Of a stretch of DNA of 64,000 nucleotides, positions 10,726 to 23,637 are shown one piece after another. Both the position numbers and the translations under genes were made by a program. The notes below the pieces were generated by a model. The model did not search any database. It worked only from the letters and a program-made list of their open reading frames with translations, and was not told the origin of the DNA. The stretch is from Nephromyces sp. MM_2019 (Eukaryota > Apicomplexa > Aconoidasida > Nephromycida), in contig JADHZB010002063.1 of the NCBI GenBank assembly GCA_015657535.1, forward strand, positions 4,153 to 68,152, given 5' to 3'. Numbering within the stretch: position 1 is the stretch's first letter; each line of letters opens with the position of its first letter.

Positions 10726-13356
10726 ATGGAGGTTCCACAGGCAAACGCAATCCCCGAGTTTAAGCTTGTTGTGGTTGGTGATGGTGGTGTCGGCAAGACT
10801 ACACTTGTTAAGAGACATCTTACCGGAGAGTTTGAAAAGAAATACATACGTAGGCTTTTGCAAAATAATATTTAATCTTTCCTAGCTAATGTTAATTCTG
10901 TTGTGTGTGTTTGTGGGTTTGTGTGACAGAGAGTTGTGTTTATTTACTAAATATCTAATTCACTAGTCTTCCCGTATGTGTGGAGTAATAATTTTTGTTT
11001 CCATTATAGGCAATATTTTGTTTTTTTTTTCTATGAAGAGGTGAAGCTGTTTTCACTATAGATCTCAAATGATGAAAACATACTGATGGAGTTATCATTA
11101 TATATGTCGCTCATTTTGTGTGGGTATGTGTGTTCCTTGCAGCTACTCTAGGTGTAGAAGTTCACTCTTTGAGGTTTGAAACCAATTGTGGCCCGATCGT
11201 CTTTAGTGTGTGGGACACTGCCGGACAAGAAAGATTTGGTGGCCTCAGAGATGGCTATTAGTGAGTGGAATTTTTTGGTTTCTGCCTGCACTTAGAATTT
11301 TTGGTTGGGTGCCTGTCTTGATACAAGCTTGTTGTTAATGCACTCTTTCCTGCTAAAATTTGCTCAGTTACAGGTGTGAAAGATCATATACGCTGTTGAA
11401 GATGCATTTAATCTTTTTCTGTTGTTTTTATATCCTTTTCCTGATGAAAAGCTGTGATTTTTCCGGCTTGGAGTAAGGATTTTTAACGAAAACTACAATA
11501 TATTCTCTTCTTTGAGCTTAGTGGAAAGTCTGCAAGTAGCTCCATCTTCCTCATTTTTTACGATACTCTTTTCGCTGAAAAAATTGAATACTCCACGAGT
11601 GATTCACCCTTGATTTTTTTTATTTTTTCAGCATTGGAGGAAAAGGTGGTATCTTGATGTTTGATGTAACCTCCAGAATTACCTACAAAAATATTCCTAA
11701 TTGGTATAGAGATGTGACGCGTGTATGTCAGAATATTCCCTTGGTCTTGGTTGGAAACAAGGTGATATTTTGAAGAGAATTTTCGAATGTTTTAAGAGAA
11801 TTTCAAAGTTTTAGGGGAATTTTCGAGATTTTGAAGATAATTTCAGGGATTTATTACATTTTCCAGAACTTTTTACGTCAGCTTTGCTTAAAACATAGCT
11901 TGTGTGTGTAATTTTATGTTTTTCCTGGTATTTGCCTTTGTGGCCGGGAGTTGTGTGTTCTTTCTGCCTTTTAGCTATTTTTCAAGGGTATAGTTGTTTG
12001 TAGGTATTTTTGTGCTATTTTTCTACTCTCATTTTTTCATCTGCATAGTATTAGCTTATTTTTACTTTATTTGAAGCCTGAAATACCCATTTGCTAGTTT
12101 TTACCTTCATTTGCAGATGGATGTGAAGGATAGACAAGTAAAAGCCAGGCAGATTCAATTTCACAGGAAGCGAAATCTGCAGTATTATGATATCTCGGCG
12201 CGTTCAAACTACAATTTTGAGAAGCCTTTCCTCTGGTTGGCGAAGAGATTGACAGGGTGCGTAATTGCTATACGTTTTTATCTACTTGAAGATGAGGAAA
12301 GGAGTTTTTCCTGGCAGTTTTCTTTTTTTTTAGTGCGTATTATTGGCCCATATATTGTGGGCTCTCTGCTCTCTAGGATGAATCTCTCGTCTTGACAAAG
12401 CCTGCAAAGTGGTTTCTAACACTGCATCTCCACCCCTCCCTCCTGTTGCTATCATCTCTGAGTATCTTTTTGCTCATCTTCGAGTGCTATGCTTTCTCTT
12501 GTTTACTTTAATTCTTCAAAGCAAATAGTATATTCTATCGTTTTCTGCCTCTAAGCACGATTTTTTTCATTTTTTGTGTTTGGTGTGCACCTTTAAGTTG
12601 AATAAAATGCATATTCCGCTGTTTTCTGTTTCTTTCCTTTCATTTCCCTCTCTCTGTTTTCCTCTTTTTTTAGTCAAACAAATTTGATGTTTGTTGGAGA
12701 GCACGCCAAGGCTCCGGAGATTCCGCTGGATAAGGAGGTCGTGAAGATGGCAGAAGCAGACTTGGCCAACATTGCCAATGTTCCTATTGAGGTATATGTG
12801 TGTGTGGGGGGGGTATGGGGGTATTGGTGTGTGAGACTAGTTGCGTGTTATTATATGCTTGTGAATGATCTGCGTATTTTGTTCTTCGTGTGCATGTGTG
12901 TGATAGTGTGCATGTTTAGGTATGGGAATGTAAGATTATAAAAATTTCAAAAGATTAGATGAGTTATTTTCAAGTAGCGAGTGAGTTTGTTAAGTTATAG
13001 TACCCGTTAATGTTTGTGGAGGCGTAGACACTATCTTAGTATAAAAAAATGTGAAATCTTGGTTAGTTTCTTGCGTGACTGCCCATCTTCGAATTTTTTT
13101 GGCGATATCTATGTGAAGGCTTTTAGAAGATGGAATTTGCTCTGGGCTCGTTTATGCGTATTTTCCCTCTTACAAAGTACTGAGATTTGCTGTATCTTGC
13201 GTTTAAATTGGGGTTTTTTTTGTTTGACAAGCAAGCACAACGCGCACGGGGGAGAGACGGAAAAACTTGGGAAAACTTTTCAAAAATCGCATGCACAAAC
13301 TGATAATCTTTTGTGCTTCCTGTCTTTCTCTTCAGGATGACGATGAAGACTATTAA
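10726..13356 (+). CDS. RAN: GTP-binding nuclear protein Ran
   Basis: Small GTPase that sets the direction of nucleocytoplasmic transport through importins and exportins and acts in spindle and nuclear envelope assembly. Six exons join in phase: 10726-10849, 11143-11260, 11632-11761, 12117-12256, 12674-12791, 13336-13356. They give 216 residues, the usual length for Ran. Seen: P-loop GDGGVGKTT at 18-26, switch I region with PTLGVEVH, DTAGQE at 66-71, YYIGGKGG, NKMD at 123-126 (NKxD guanine specificity), [15 protein letters not shown] with SAR in place of the usual SAK, EHAKAPE in the C-terminal half, and the acidic tail DDDEDY typical of Ran. There is no C-terminal prenylation cysteine, as expected. 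All donors are GT and all acceptors AG; intron 5 begins GTATATGTGTGTGTG. Confidence 0.98.
11760..11850. repeat. Degenerate A/T-rich tandem repeat in Ran intron 3
   Basis: Four or five diverged copies of TTTTGAAGAGAATTTCGAA, about 20-22 bases each, start immediately after the donor of intron 3. Confidence 0.6.
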
Positions 13357-14471
13357 GCCTCTCTTTAGGCTGCTTTTTCTTGTGCATTAAGTTAAGGCTT
13401 ATGCTGTAGACATTTTTTTATATTCTTTTATCTTGATTTCCTCGGAGCTGCTTAGTGTGTTGGACTTATTGTTTTGAATCGCTGGCTCATAATTGGAAAT
13501 TGCTGTGTTTGTAGCTTGGTTTTGATATGAACAGAAAAATCTGCCTTTTACCATTTTATATTAATGAAGGGGTTGGAAGCATGTGTGCGAAAGTGTTTTT
13601 GCAGTGGGAGTGAGCAACTCGCTCATGGTATATGCTCTTTGACTTTATAAAGCATCCTAAATCCTTCTTTAAATGTATTATCGCATAATGTCTGCTTGAT
13701 GGGCTTGATATGTGTGCTGAACATGGGTTTTCCATCAATCTTCATTTCTGTATACAAAGCACTAAGATCAGCACTGAAGATGTAATGTATGGATCCGATT
13801 TTCATGACTGTTACATCTCTTATAAAAACGTGAGACGCAGCTGCTTTTTCTTGACAATTGACACACACAAGAAGGTAAATGCTCTGCTCATTCTGAAGCT
13901 TTGCATACTTCTGGTTTCATCATTTCCCGTGATGAAGGGTCTCCAAGGTTACGCATTCAGCAAAATTTATGCTAGGTGTAGCTAGGGTAAGCACGAGTCA
14001 ATTTCCGTTGTTTAGGTTGCCTGACTTGCTGTTTCAATCTTTTTTTTTGGACTCAAAACGAGTGACTACATCTTGGATGTTTTCTGCATACTTGGTTCTG
14101 TCTATTATGCTGCATCATCCCATAAGATTCCCTGTGTGTGTTGCCTTTGGGATATATGTTGCTGTCTTATCTTGAATCCTTTAGTTACCACTTCATGCTG
14201 AAGCATTGCTTGTAAGCGTGTACTTCTTTGCTGTGTATATCTTTTCAATATTTTGACCAAACGGATTTCCTTAAGCATTTTTAAATTTTTCTTGCTGGTC
14301 GGCAGTGTGCCCAGGAAGAGCATAATTTTAGATATTTTCTACTTGAATACTTACTATGATTCGTAAAATTAGGCATTGAGTTTTTCTGAGTACTACGAAG
14401 TGCCTTTATAATATGTGAGTAATATGAGGATGTTACTTTTTCTGTGCATCTCTGCTTATTTGAGTACTAGT

Positions 14472-14590
14472 GACCGGGCTATGTGTAGAAGGATCTTTTC
14501 TCGTGTAAGCAAGAGTGTGAGTATTGGTTTGCGACCGGGCTGTGTATAAAAGGATCTTCTCTCGTAAGCAAGAATGTGAGTATTGGTGTA
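14472..14590. repeat. Two-copy tandem repeat, period 61
   Basis: A unit beginning GACCGGGCTATGTGTAGAAG and ending GAGTATTGGT is present twice, at 14472-14532 and 14533-14590, with a few substitutions and small indels. It is noncoding in all frames that I can relate to a gene. Confidence 0.9.
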
Positions 14591-16227
14591 TGCTCTCCTC
14601 TGCTAACCGTAAGACGTTATTTTCGTGCTATTGTTAGTACCAAAGGATATAATTCACCCCAGCTTTTTCTATATAAATACGGTGCCTTTATTCGCACCAT
14701 GATATAGCAGGCTTAATTTGTAAGAGATAATTTCATTTGTCAAATAATATGGTCCCTCATGTTGTTTTTTGGAGTCTCCCAAAATCTGGGCAATCTTGTT
14801 TCACAGTTATATATACGCTTAAGGTAAGCATGCTAGACACGCATGCACGCAGGCACGCACACACTTCAAGCTGCAGACTCACCCTGTATTTATCGGCAAT
14901 AAGGTGGCTTACCAAAGCCCCCCACTTGCTAAAGAGTGCTCTGCTATGTTTATGGTACTCTACGCAATTGTCAGCGTAATAAGTAAACTGAATGTGCTAG
15001 ATTGAAATTATGATAATGCGTCGAGTACTACTATAAAAATGATATAAAATGCCTCTGCTTCACAATTATCCTCTTCTTGATCTTTCGGTCTATTTATGTT
15101 TGGATCTCACATTTTGGTAAAACTCTGTTTCGTTAATGAGGCGCAGACTAGCTTGTAAACCGCGAAGCTATGGTTTTGCGTGGAATTCTCTGTAATAATC
15201 ACATATATATTACTCCTTCTAAGCCTTTTATCGGGGTTTGAATAGTAAAGATTTTCAGCTTTTTGGCAGTATTCGTCCACTTGCAGTTGAATCCGAAATT
15301 TTCATTATTTCCATTGCGTAAGCGAATGGCGTTAAGCTGCAGAAGTTGATTCTTACTTGTTTCAATGATTAGCTTCCTTCTTGGCAAGAACGAGGTTGCT
15401 TTATTGGTGGCCGTTCTTTGGTGCGAAGCATTTCAGCTTTGCCGTCGCTAGATACAAGGTTCAGTGTTTTGCATAGTTTTTCTGCCGCTGACGGGAAGGT
15501 TTTACGGTAAATAACGATGAACCATGCTCTTCGATGCTTAGAATGCCAAAGGCTGCAGCATTTATTGTATGGAAAATACTGTTTTTTGTTACCATTGCAT
15601 TGTAATATTTACCTGTAAGATTTGTTCCTAATAAGGAATTCTTCATTTGATGCCCCATAATCTCCAGTTTCCTCCATTGCTAATGAGTTAATGCCTCATC
15701 TTTTGTTGGGTCTAGCGTGTTCGTGTGTTACTGGATTTTACCTTTTTCGCTACCGTACTGAGGTTCTCAGTCTGGTATGATGCCTCCATCAAGATATACT
15801 CACACGCATGTTATATCTTGGGTGATTTTTTCATGATGATGGGAAATGCCCTCTAGAATCTCTTGTTTCGTTGAGGGGTGTTTTATAATACATTATAACG
15901 CCTCGGAGCCAAAATTTTCCCGTGAAGGACGCGGTAGAATAAATTCAAGATATGTGCGCCGTGCTGAGAGCCTATTTGCAAGCACCTGCTTACAGTTACG
16001 GAGTAGGCAATATTCATCCCCCTCACTGAGCATCCAGAATATAACCATGGTAGTACCGCTATTTGCACGAATATACGGATGAATTCACGGTTGGTTCGGC
16101 ACTATTGGCAGTTTCAGCTTTGTCACAGTGCCGCCTGTCAGGAATTTTTCGTTATTTACCAGTTAAATGAACGCAGAGACGATTATTCACTCATTCATAT
16201 GCTGGTGAGTTACTGGCGCCTACTTCT

Positions 16228-16365
16228 GCTGGGGCGAATTGCTCCCTCGTGCTTTCGCTGGCGTATCACTGGCTCATTCCTTACTCCCCCATACTTATGC
16301 CAGCGAGTCCATTGCTCGTACTTCACATGCCGACAAATTCCTCCCTCGTAGTTATGTTGACGAGG
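16228..16365. repeat. Diverged tandem repeat
   Basis: Four diverged copies of a unit with core CTCCCTCGTACTTATGCTGGCG follow each other at roughly 30-45 base spacing. On the minus strand the same bases read as a repeated peptide rich in EGG, KYGG and HEGA strings, so the repeat may lie in coding sequence. Confidence 0.55.
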
Positions 16366-16439
16366 CGGTGATGTATTGACCATGGCAACAATGGCAGGAG
16401 GCAAATATATGAGAAATAACCCCTCTTTTAACGGTAGTG

Positions 16440-16720
16440 TCAGTGGCTGGGGATCTGTCCAGTGTTTCTACTGCTATTGGAAGCTGTAGACCCTAGGTAG
16501 TCTGCTGCTAGTCCTCGTGCGCCTGGCTTGTTAGATTCCGTTTTTAGTAATTTCCCGGCTGAGTACATTGATTCCTTTGTTTTATTTCCGAGAGGCAATC
16601 TGCTTATTCTAGTGTTTGTGCTGAGGCATTCTTCTGCTAGTGCATTTGTAGTGTACTTTTGTTTCATGTAGAGCACAACTTCTAGTAATTTAAAGGAATT
16701 ACAAACATTAGGAGATCAAA
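16440..16720 (-). CDS. Possible exon, unrecognised
   Basis: A minus-strand frame preceded by a fair acceptor (TTTAAATTACTAG) reads about 80 residues rich in Ser, Thr, Lys and Asn to a TGA at 16440, including the string LPLGNKTKESMYSAGKLL. Composition is protein-like and unlike the surrounding noncoding frames. No family is recognised and no partner exon could be joined. It would be divergent from the gene at 17012. Confidence 0.35.
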
Positions 16721-17011
16721 TAGCTACGCATATAGCTGCTGGTAGACCTTTGCCAATTCTTAGTGCATATTCCACCTGCCCTCCCGCATGTCATGGAGCG
16801 GGATAATCTACTTGCTGGCTGAGATCTCGCCCCAACTAATAACTCTGGCTTACATGCATCATTGTTGCGCGTCGACCATGCCCAACAGGAAAATTGCAGA
16901 AAAAGTAAGCCTTATAAGCTACTGTTCAGGAGGCTTATTCCTTAAAGGATTATAAAAAATCCTTATACTTCACTGATAACTGCTGTATATAACTTTACTA
17001 ATACATCAAAT

Positions 17012-20000
17012 ATGGGCGCGGGGGCGTTTTGTTTGGGGGATGATCTGCCCCTTGAGGATTTCTTCAAGGAAACCCTTCTGGAACTGTTCAGCCAAGTGCT
17101 CTGCGACGCTATTCTGGCGGAGACCTTGGACGAGGCGCTGCATGAGGTGGATAAGTACAGGATGAAGAGGGGTGATAGAGGGCTGATGGATTTTGCGTGG
17201 GAGAAAACTTTAGTTTCATTGCGGGGATATGCCAGGAATAATAAAACACGATTTAACGAAAGAATTCGGGTGAAGGATTAAGGTTTAAATAGCTTCATAG
17301 AGTTTGTAGACGGAAGAGGGAATGGCTTTTTTTCTTGACGAAGTTTGAAAAAAGTGGATTCTAGTAGACAACTCGTTGCCTGCTGAGCTCTGGCAAGCAT
17401 TTAACCTTTGTTACGGGTGACAATGGCTTGATCTGAGTGATTACAACGGCGACCGCTGATGCCTCAGCAGTTCCACATGGTACCAGCTGTATACGCGCGA
17501 CTCGCATGGACTGAAGTTTCACGCATTTAAAAGTATTCAGCGCATACGAGCAGTGTAAACGCCTGCCCCTGCTCTTTCATCTGAAAAAACGTGTTTTTGC
17601 CTTTCATATATCCATGGCAATACCACTTTAAGTTTTTCTTCTTCAAAGGGAATAGTACTGACGTCATATATTCATGTGTAAAGCGTAGGCAGGGCTCTGC
17701 TAGCCTCGAAAGCGCTACGAGCTTCCATTTTTTTCTGTCCATGGGAAACTAGGTAACTGTATCTGCAGTGCAGCAACAAATTCCGTTATTTCACGCAAAT
17801 AAGCTCACTAGAAGTAGCATCGAGGCCTTGTACGCACTAAGCAAGTGCGATCCATATATCCATGGATCGCACATTTCACCTTCTGTATGAGCGCTGTACA
17901 TATTTAACTAGCTTACGCTTTTGGTAGCTGTTGAGGCTTTATGTAGATGCATAGTACGGCACCTATCACATGGAAAGCTAGGTGGAAGAAGACATTGAAA
18001 GCACACCTATCTCCGCTAATTGATACCCAGTGTATTGCATAGTTTTGTATATCTGCATATGCGTAGCGGAAAACGAGGGTAGGGTTATGTGCACTTTCTG
18101 CAGTATCATAGGTATCTTGGGCTACTCAATTCACCTTTCTAGGAGACTAGTGCTACTCAAACCATGTAGAAGATAGCACCTTATAATGTACGTTCTACTT
18201 AAGCTCTTCCTCCTACCTATAACTCCAGTCCACCTCATTCTATAATCAGGATTTCTGCAAGCCTCCTCCTCGTCGCGGCTTTACTTATCAAGTTACACTC
18301 TACAAACAAAAAATTCTAGCAAAGCGTCTCCTCCTGAAAGGCTTCTCGTACTTTCAAAGGCATCCCCCAGACGTTATACGCCAATTGTTAACTTCTGATG
18401 CACTGGCTTTGCTAAGGCTGCTTATACCCCCCAGCGCTTTCATACATTATTGGCTAGATTATGTTCAGTCTTCGAAAACTTCAAGTTTATGTCTACAGTG
18501 GATGTCAGCAATGACTAGGGATGACCAAGAGAAAAAGAAGCTGGAATTGCTTCCTTCCAAAATGAGAGGGTTTCTGCCCATTTCTGAGATTTCCAACCTT
18601 TTCATAGGCTTAGTATTGCTCCGGAGTTTTTCAAATCACATAAACAAAAGTCAGGCGTATCCAAGTGCAAGCTGGATTACATCCTTGTTTAGTTTTGCGA
18701 AAGGACGTAGAGAAGTTGTGGAAGATGGTGGCTCCAACAAGAGGACACTTGTGACTCTGCAACCTGATATACAGTCTTCCTCAACATGTGTCGAGCCCAC
18801 TATTAATAGTTTCAGCATTCCGTTCTCCTTTATATCTCACGAAGAAGCGGAAAGGCAGATCTTCCTCACGATAAGGGAGCAAACTCCTCTACCACTGGAT
18901 GGGACGGCAGCCACTGTCGAAAATAATGTCAATTCAAGACGGATTCGTGCCAAATCGGGTGAGTTGCCGTGGACTTTACGCGCATGTAGATTTATATGTA
19001 TAATTGGTCAGATAATTTGGTTAAACTAGCACATAAGCCACCGTATATCCATTAGGAATTTTGTAAGCGTATGCTTCACCATGTATGTACTTGCATGCAA
19101 GCGCATGCCGTGGTACAGAAGGGTTAAGATAATGCGTCAATGGTCTTTCAGTACAGTCATCTACAAACTGCGTAGCGCAAAGGCTTTGTTTATTATCATG
19201 TAGGCTTCTAATATGAAAGTATAACAAACGATAAAAAAGAGCAAGCAATGAACATAGATGCAAGGTGCACTGCACATGAAAAGTGGTTGATAGTAGGCGC
19301 TATCAATATTCTGCCCGAGGCTTCCAGGCTGCGTAGATTGAAAAGCCGAGCTCCGAGGCACTTATCCTTTGTGTCGCCGTGACGATTACACTTACTTGTA
19401 GGTGCTGATCTTAACTAGAGATGCAAATGTCGAATATGGCAATGATTTTCCTAAAGTGTATTTTTTAATTTTAACTTTTTTCATTTTCAAAGCAAATTTT
19501 TTTAATCCCCAATCTTCTGCAAGTCCATCATATACCTTGACATGATTTTATTTTATTTTGTGGGTGCTCTCTGCTTTTCAACCTATATGCTGTAGTATGC
19601 CTGCAAAGCTGCATGAAATGCAATCTCCACCATTTTGCTACGCCTTACCGCTTTGTGGCAAATCATATTGCACTACTGCTGTGCCTAACCTGATGTACCA
19701 GACACTTCTATTAAAATAGCTCCTATTTACTTCAACTAAGGAGAGCAGTCTCAGAATATTTTCATGGCGATTGATTAAACTCATTTCTTAACTGCGGAAA
19801 GCTATGAAACTGTACAGTTTTCAGGAATATCTTTTCAACTTTTTAGCCGCAGCATTGATAGTTGACTTCTCTTCATAACTTAGGCACAAATTGCCTGTGG
19901 TCACAGTATGTTTTCTTGCTACCAATTTTTGCCAACTGCAACTTTCTTGTAAGCGATTGCATAACTAATCCCTGTTCAATCATTTGGAATGAACAGCACT

Positions 20001-23000
20001 TTGAAAAGCACTTTTTCATCGTGGCAGCTTGTTTTCTTAAGAATGGCGTATCGATGAATAACATGAATGCTGCCTACCATTTTACATCTTTCGGGGTAAT
20101 TTCACGTTGCTTTGTACATATCCCACATTACCAGGGTACGGGAAGCTCCAAGGTGTTTATCTTCAATATCTTTTGCATGCAACTAGACTAATAAAGGAGA
20201 AGTGCATGTCAGCCAATTTGAAGGCTAGAAAAGCAATTGAGACTCTTACTCAATATTTAAACGACCCTGGGAAGATTTTAGAGAAAAGCGAGCACGGGCC
20301 ATACCTTGTGGACCTGGGAACCTCTTACAAAATCATGCAAGAATGTAATGTGCAACATCGCTTTATCTGCAAGCTTTTAGCACATATTCGAAGTTATGGT
20401 GATAAGGAAGATGACTGGGAAAAAAAAAAAAAAGAAAACCAGTGCAGCCGGGAGAAGGAAGAATTTGAAAGAAAAGAGTTTAAGAAAGATAAAAAACAGG
20501 AAATGCGGGATGTAGAAGAAAAAAAGTTGAAAGGCAAAAGTGAAGCAAAAGAAAATGATTTACATGAGCATTTGCATGCTCAAGAAGCAAACGAAGGTAC
20601 TCTTGGAAAAGAACCGGTAAGCATGTTTATCTTACCCAGAAAGGAGCTAGAGGCGTTTGTGGTGCAGACGCTGGGAATTATAACGGAATTAGCAGTGGTT
20701 AGTGTGGATAATTGATGAGTGACTGCATGCAATACGATCAGCAACTGAGAAAAACTTTGTGGTACTCCTATTCCCTAGTCCTCAAGGCTTGGCTAGGATC
20801 AGGTTCATGAGTATGCGGTATCCGCTACAATGGAGTTGAGCGACTATGCAGCTTTCACAAATACATAGGTATCAAAATGAAAAAAAAAATTTTCCCTCCA
20901 TGTTATTTCACGGATTTATTGGTATATTTTGATAAAGTAATTACCTTCGTGGATAGGAGGTACAACGATTACTGTTGATAACAGTTTTGGAAAAATTCTA
21001 AAGTCGTGAGAAGTGTAGCGTATAATTGAGGCTAGGATGTAGCGCAACAACACATATAATCCTAAAAAAATTCCGTTCTCAGATTTTATAAGCGATATAA
21101 ATACAGCTTCGTAATATATAATGAATGCATCAAGAAGCAGGGCAAATCCTTTAAAGAAGATAATCATTCATTAGTTTTTCTATCTAGGCGATCAAAACAG
21201 GTTCCGCGCAGTAAAAGAGCTACTCAGTAATTGAACTATGCGACTTACGTTTAATGTGATAAGCCTGAAGCACGTAAAAGCTTAACGAATATTTTCTGTA
21301 AGAACGGAAGTAATATATGAAGAGAAGGGGACATAATTTTTGCCGAAATCTTCTGTTTCACTAGACCGCTATGCAGTTAAGATATAGGGTCGTACGACCA
21401 TGGAAAGTAATGCGAACTCTTACTTTTTCTGCAATGCTTCGGTAATTGGGCTCTAATGACACTTGATCTAAGTTTGTCTGCCCTGATTATTCAATTTTTG
21501 ATAAATTGTTTTTAAGTGGTCGGTGAAAGTGAGTACCACGCTCAGTTTGATGTATATCTGCTACCGCAAATCTCTTTATGTCCCAATTATTTTATTCTCT
21601 TACAAAAATGCGCATCCGCAAGCCAAGTTTTCCGTTCATCTATTTATATCGTAACTAACACAAATTTTTGTTATGAGGCTTTCACAAATGTTATTTCTGC
21701 ATGGCGGTCCGTATGCCTTTATTATATCTTGCAGGCGCCTATGCTCCTGTGAGTGCTTGTGCCAATGTCTAACAGCATTGTGTTATTTCATTGCATAACC
21801 TTAATTTCAGTCCTACCTCGCTGTTCTGACCCTTGTTCTAGCTTGTACCCGAACTCTCACAGCCTCCTATATTGGCGCCACAGACGCGATGGCACGTAAG
21901 GAAGCAAACTGAAAAAGTTTCCACAGTCCTTACTTACTCCTCTCCCTTCAAGAATAGTGCAATGCCCCAAATAGACAAGGGAACCGGTGAGTGTAGTGAC
22001 GACCTTCTTCGCCTCATATATAGCTTCCTATATAACGAGAACTGGAATGGCCTACTTGCATTTTGCTTTCCCAAGGATGCAGCACTAACCTCTATTATTC
22101 CAAAGAAATACAGGAAAAATGAGCACGATCGCACTGAGATGTTCTATCAAAACGACTGCTTACCACTCCGAGGAGATTGTTGGTGTTGCCCACATACGCT
22201 CATAATTTCTAATGGAGCAAAATTGATTCCAGGAAAAAGCGAATACGGTGGCCTCTGCCAAAGCGGGAAGCACCCCCATAATTTTTTTTTCGCAAGCACT
22301 GAGGGGTATTTAGCCTTTAAGAGGGATTCTTTCCACTGGTTCAAATCTTTAGCTGCTTTGTGCGACGAATCTCCTGTGCTTTACCACATCCTCAATATTG
22401 AAAGGAGTTCACTGAGGTGAGATCATGCAAGTCTGTCCGCGTTTCCTTCTCATCACACACCTGCTTATGAATCTAACTGTGCATATCCACTTCCTTGGTT
22501 AATCCAACTAGATCACAAGGCTTGTTACTAGTTTCTAGTTACTCGACAACTGCGCTTGTTTCATATTATTGCCAACTTTGTGTGTGTGAAATAAAAGCTG
22601 TAGATGTAATGGTACAACTCCCGCATATGAATTAGCAGTACTGAGTTGAAAAAAAAGCGTTCCGCTTGCTAAAAGTGCATCAACACGCATTGTCCTACTT
22701 TTATGTTGAGCTAAATGACAGAATGACTAAACTAACACCAAAAGTGCTTTATCCCAACGATTTTCTGGTGTGCGCACTATTACTCTAAACACTGTATTGT
22801 GTAATTGCATATCGATGCTCTGTTACATGCTTACTACAGCTATATTACATGCGCTGCAATCACGAAAGCATGCGACGGGATAACTCCCCAAATCCCCCAA
22901 CCTTTTAAGGCTATTTTGTTGTACAATTTCTTGGGTAATTGCTGTGTACTTCCTCGATGTACGAATGCTGGTTTGCTGAAATAAGTAATTCTGCAATATC

Positions 23001-23637
23001 CCATAACAATCGTAAGTACCTTGCTCCTACTCTTTTCCACAGCCAATACTTAATCTGGCCCCAAAGCCAGGTATCTACGAAAGAAAGCATTAAGCCATCG
23101 CAATTCTTAGAAGACGTAAAGCACAGTATACCAGTGCCTCAGGATCCTCCTATATTAGATTACTTCAACGCGCAGATGCAGGCTTTCGAATATTCTTCAA
23201 AGGAGACGATTTGGAATGACGTACATGCACCCCCGTTGATTCGGACTTTCAATGGTAACAACTTTTTGAGTAGTACGTCGTCGCCTCAAGTAGCAGCAGC
23301 CAGTGAAACCGTTAATAGAGAGACTGATATAGAGAGCATCGCTGTGGATACAGTGGCTTTAAATGTTCCACAAATGGAAGCGACTAACGGTATACCAAGC
23401 ATACCAGGGTATCACAGTCTAGTATGCTCAATGTCGAACTCTATATTCCACCTAAACACAAATTCTAAGTCACCCCGGGCCCAAGTTAGCCCTTTAACTC
23501 GGGATTTATGGGAATTGCGGAAAGACGCACTATGCAGCGCTTCCCTGTTACTAAAAAAATCAAAGGCCACTCAGTCTGAAGAATCAGCAGGCCATAAAGA
23601 GAAAACCACTCAGGCTGGGTTTGCTACGCTAGGGTAG
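17012..23637 (+). CDS. Unrecognised 879-residue protein, five exons
   Basis: I do not recognise this protein. Exons 17012-17269, 18229-18958, 20135-20616, 21842-22416 and 23043-23637 join in phase at GT/AG sites with good pyrimidine tracts, from ATG to TAG. Residues 1-86 are acidic and helical in character (DLPLEDFFKETLLELFSQ). Residues 87-330 include a basic segment followed by LRLLIPPSAFIHYWLDYV. Residues about 420-480 are a Lys/Glu-rich stretch likely to form a coiled coil or long charged helix. Residues 491-681 contain DDLLRLIYSFLYNENW and a Cys/His-containing segment (GDCWCCPHT, then GLCQSGKHPH) that might bind a metal. The last exon is Ser/Thr-rich and looks disordered. There is no signal peptide and no clear membrane segment. 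Consistent phase over four introns is strong evidence that it is a real gene; further exons inside the introns cannot be excluded. Confidence 0.78.

Larger units (their letters stand above)
13357..17011. other. Intergenic region with unresolved minus-strand coding signals
   Basis: No gene could be assembled here. Several minus-strand segments look coding: 16440-16720 (listed), a possible first exon with ATG at about 15680 ending at a CTTACAG/GTAAAT donor, 14105-14323 (Lys/Arg-rich) and 13623-13868. They may be parts of one minus-strand gene head-to-head with the gene starting at 17012, but the phases could not be closed. The block also holds tandem repeats at 14472-14590 and 16228-16365. Confidence 0.4.

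Noticed and set aside
16228..16365. CRISPR-like array
   Set aside because: Copies are diverged and directly adjacent without spacers, and the DNA is eukaryotic.
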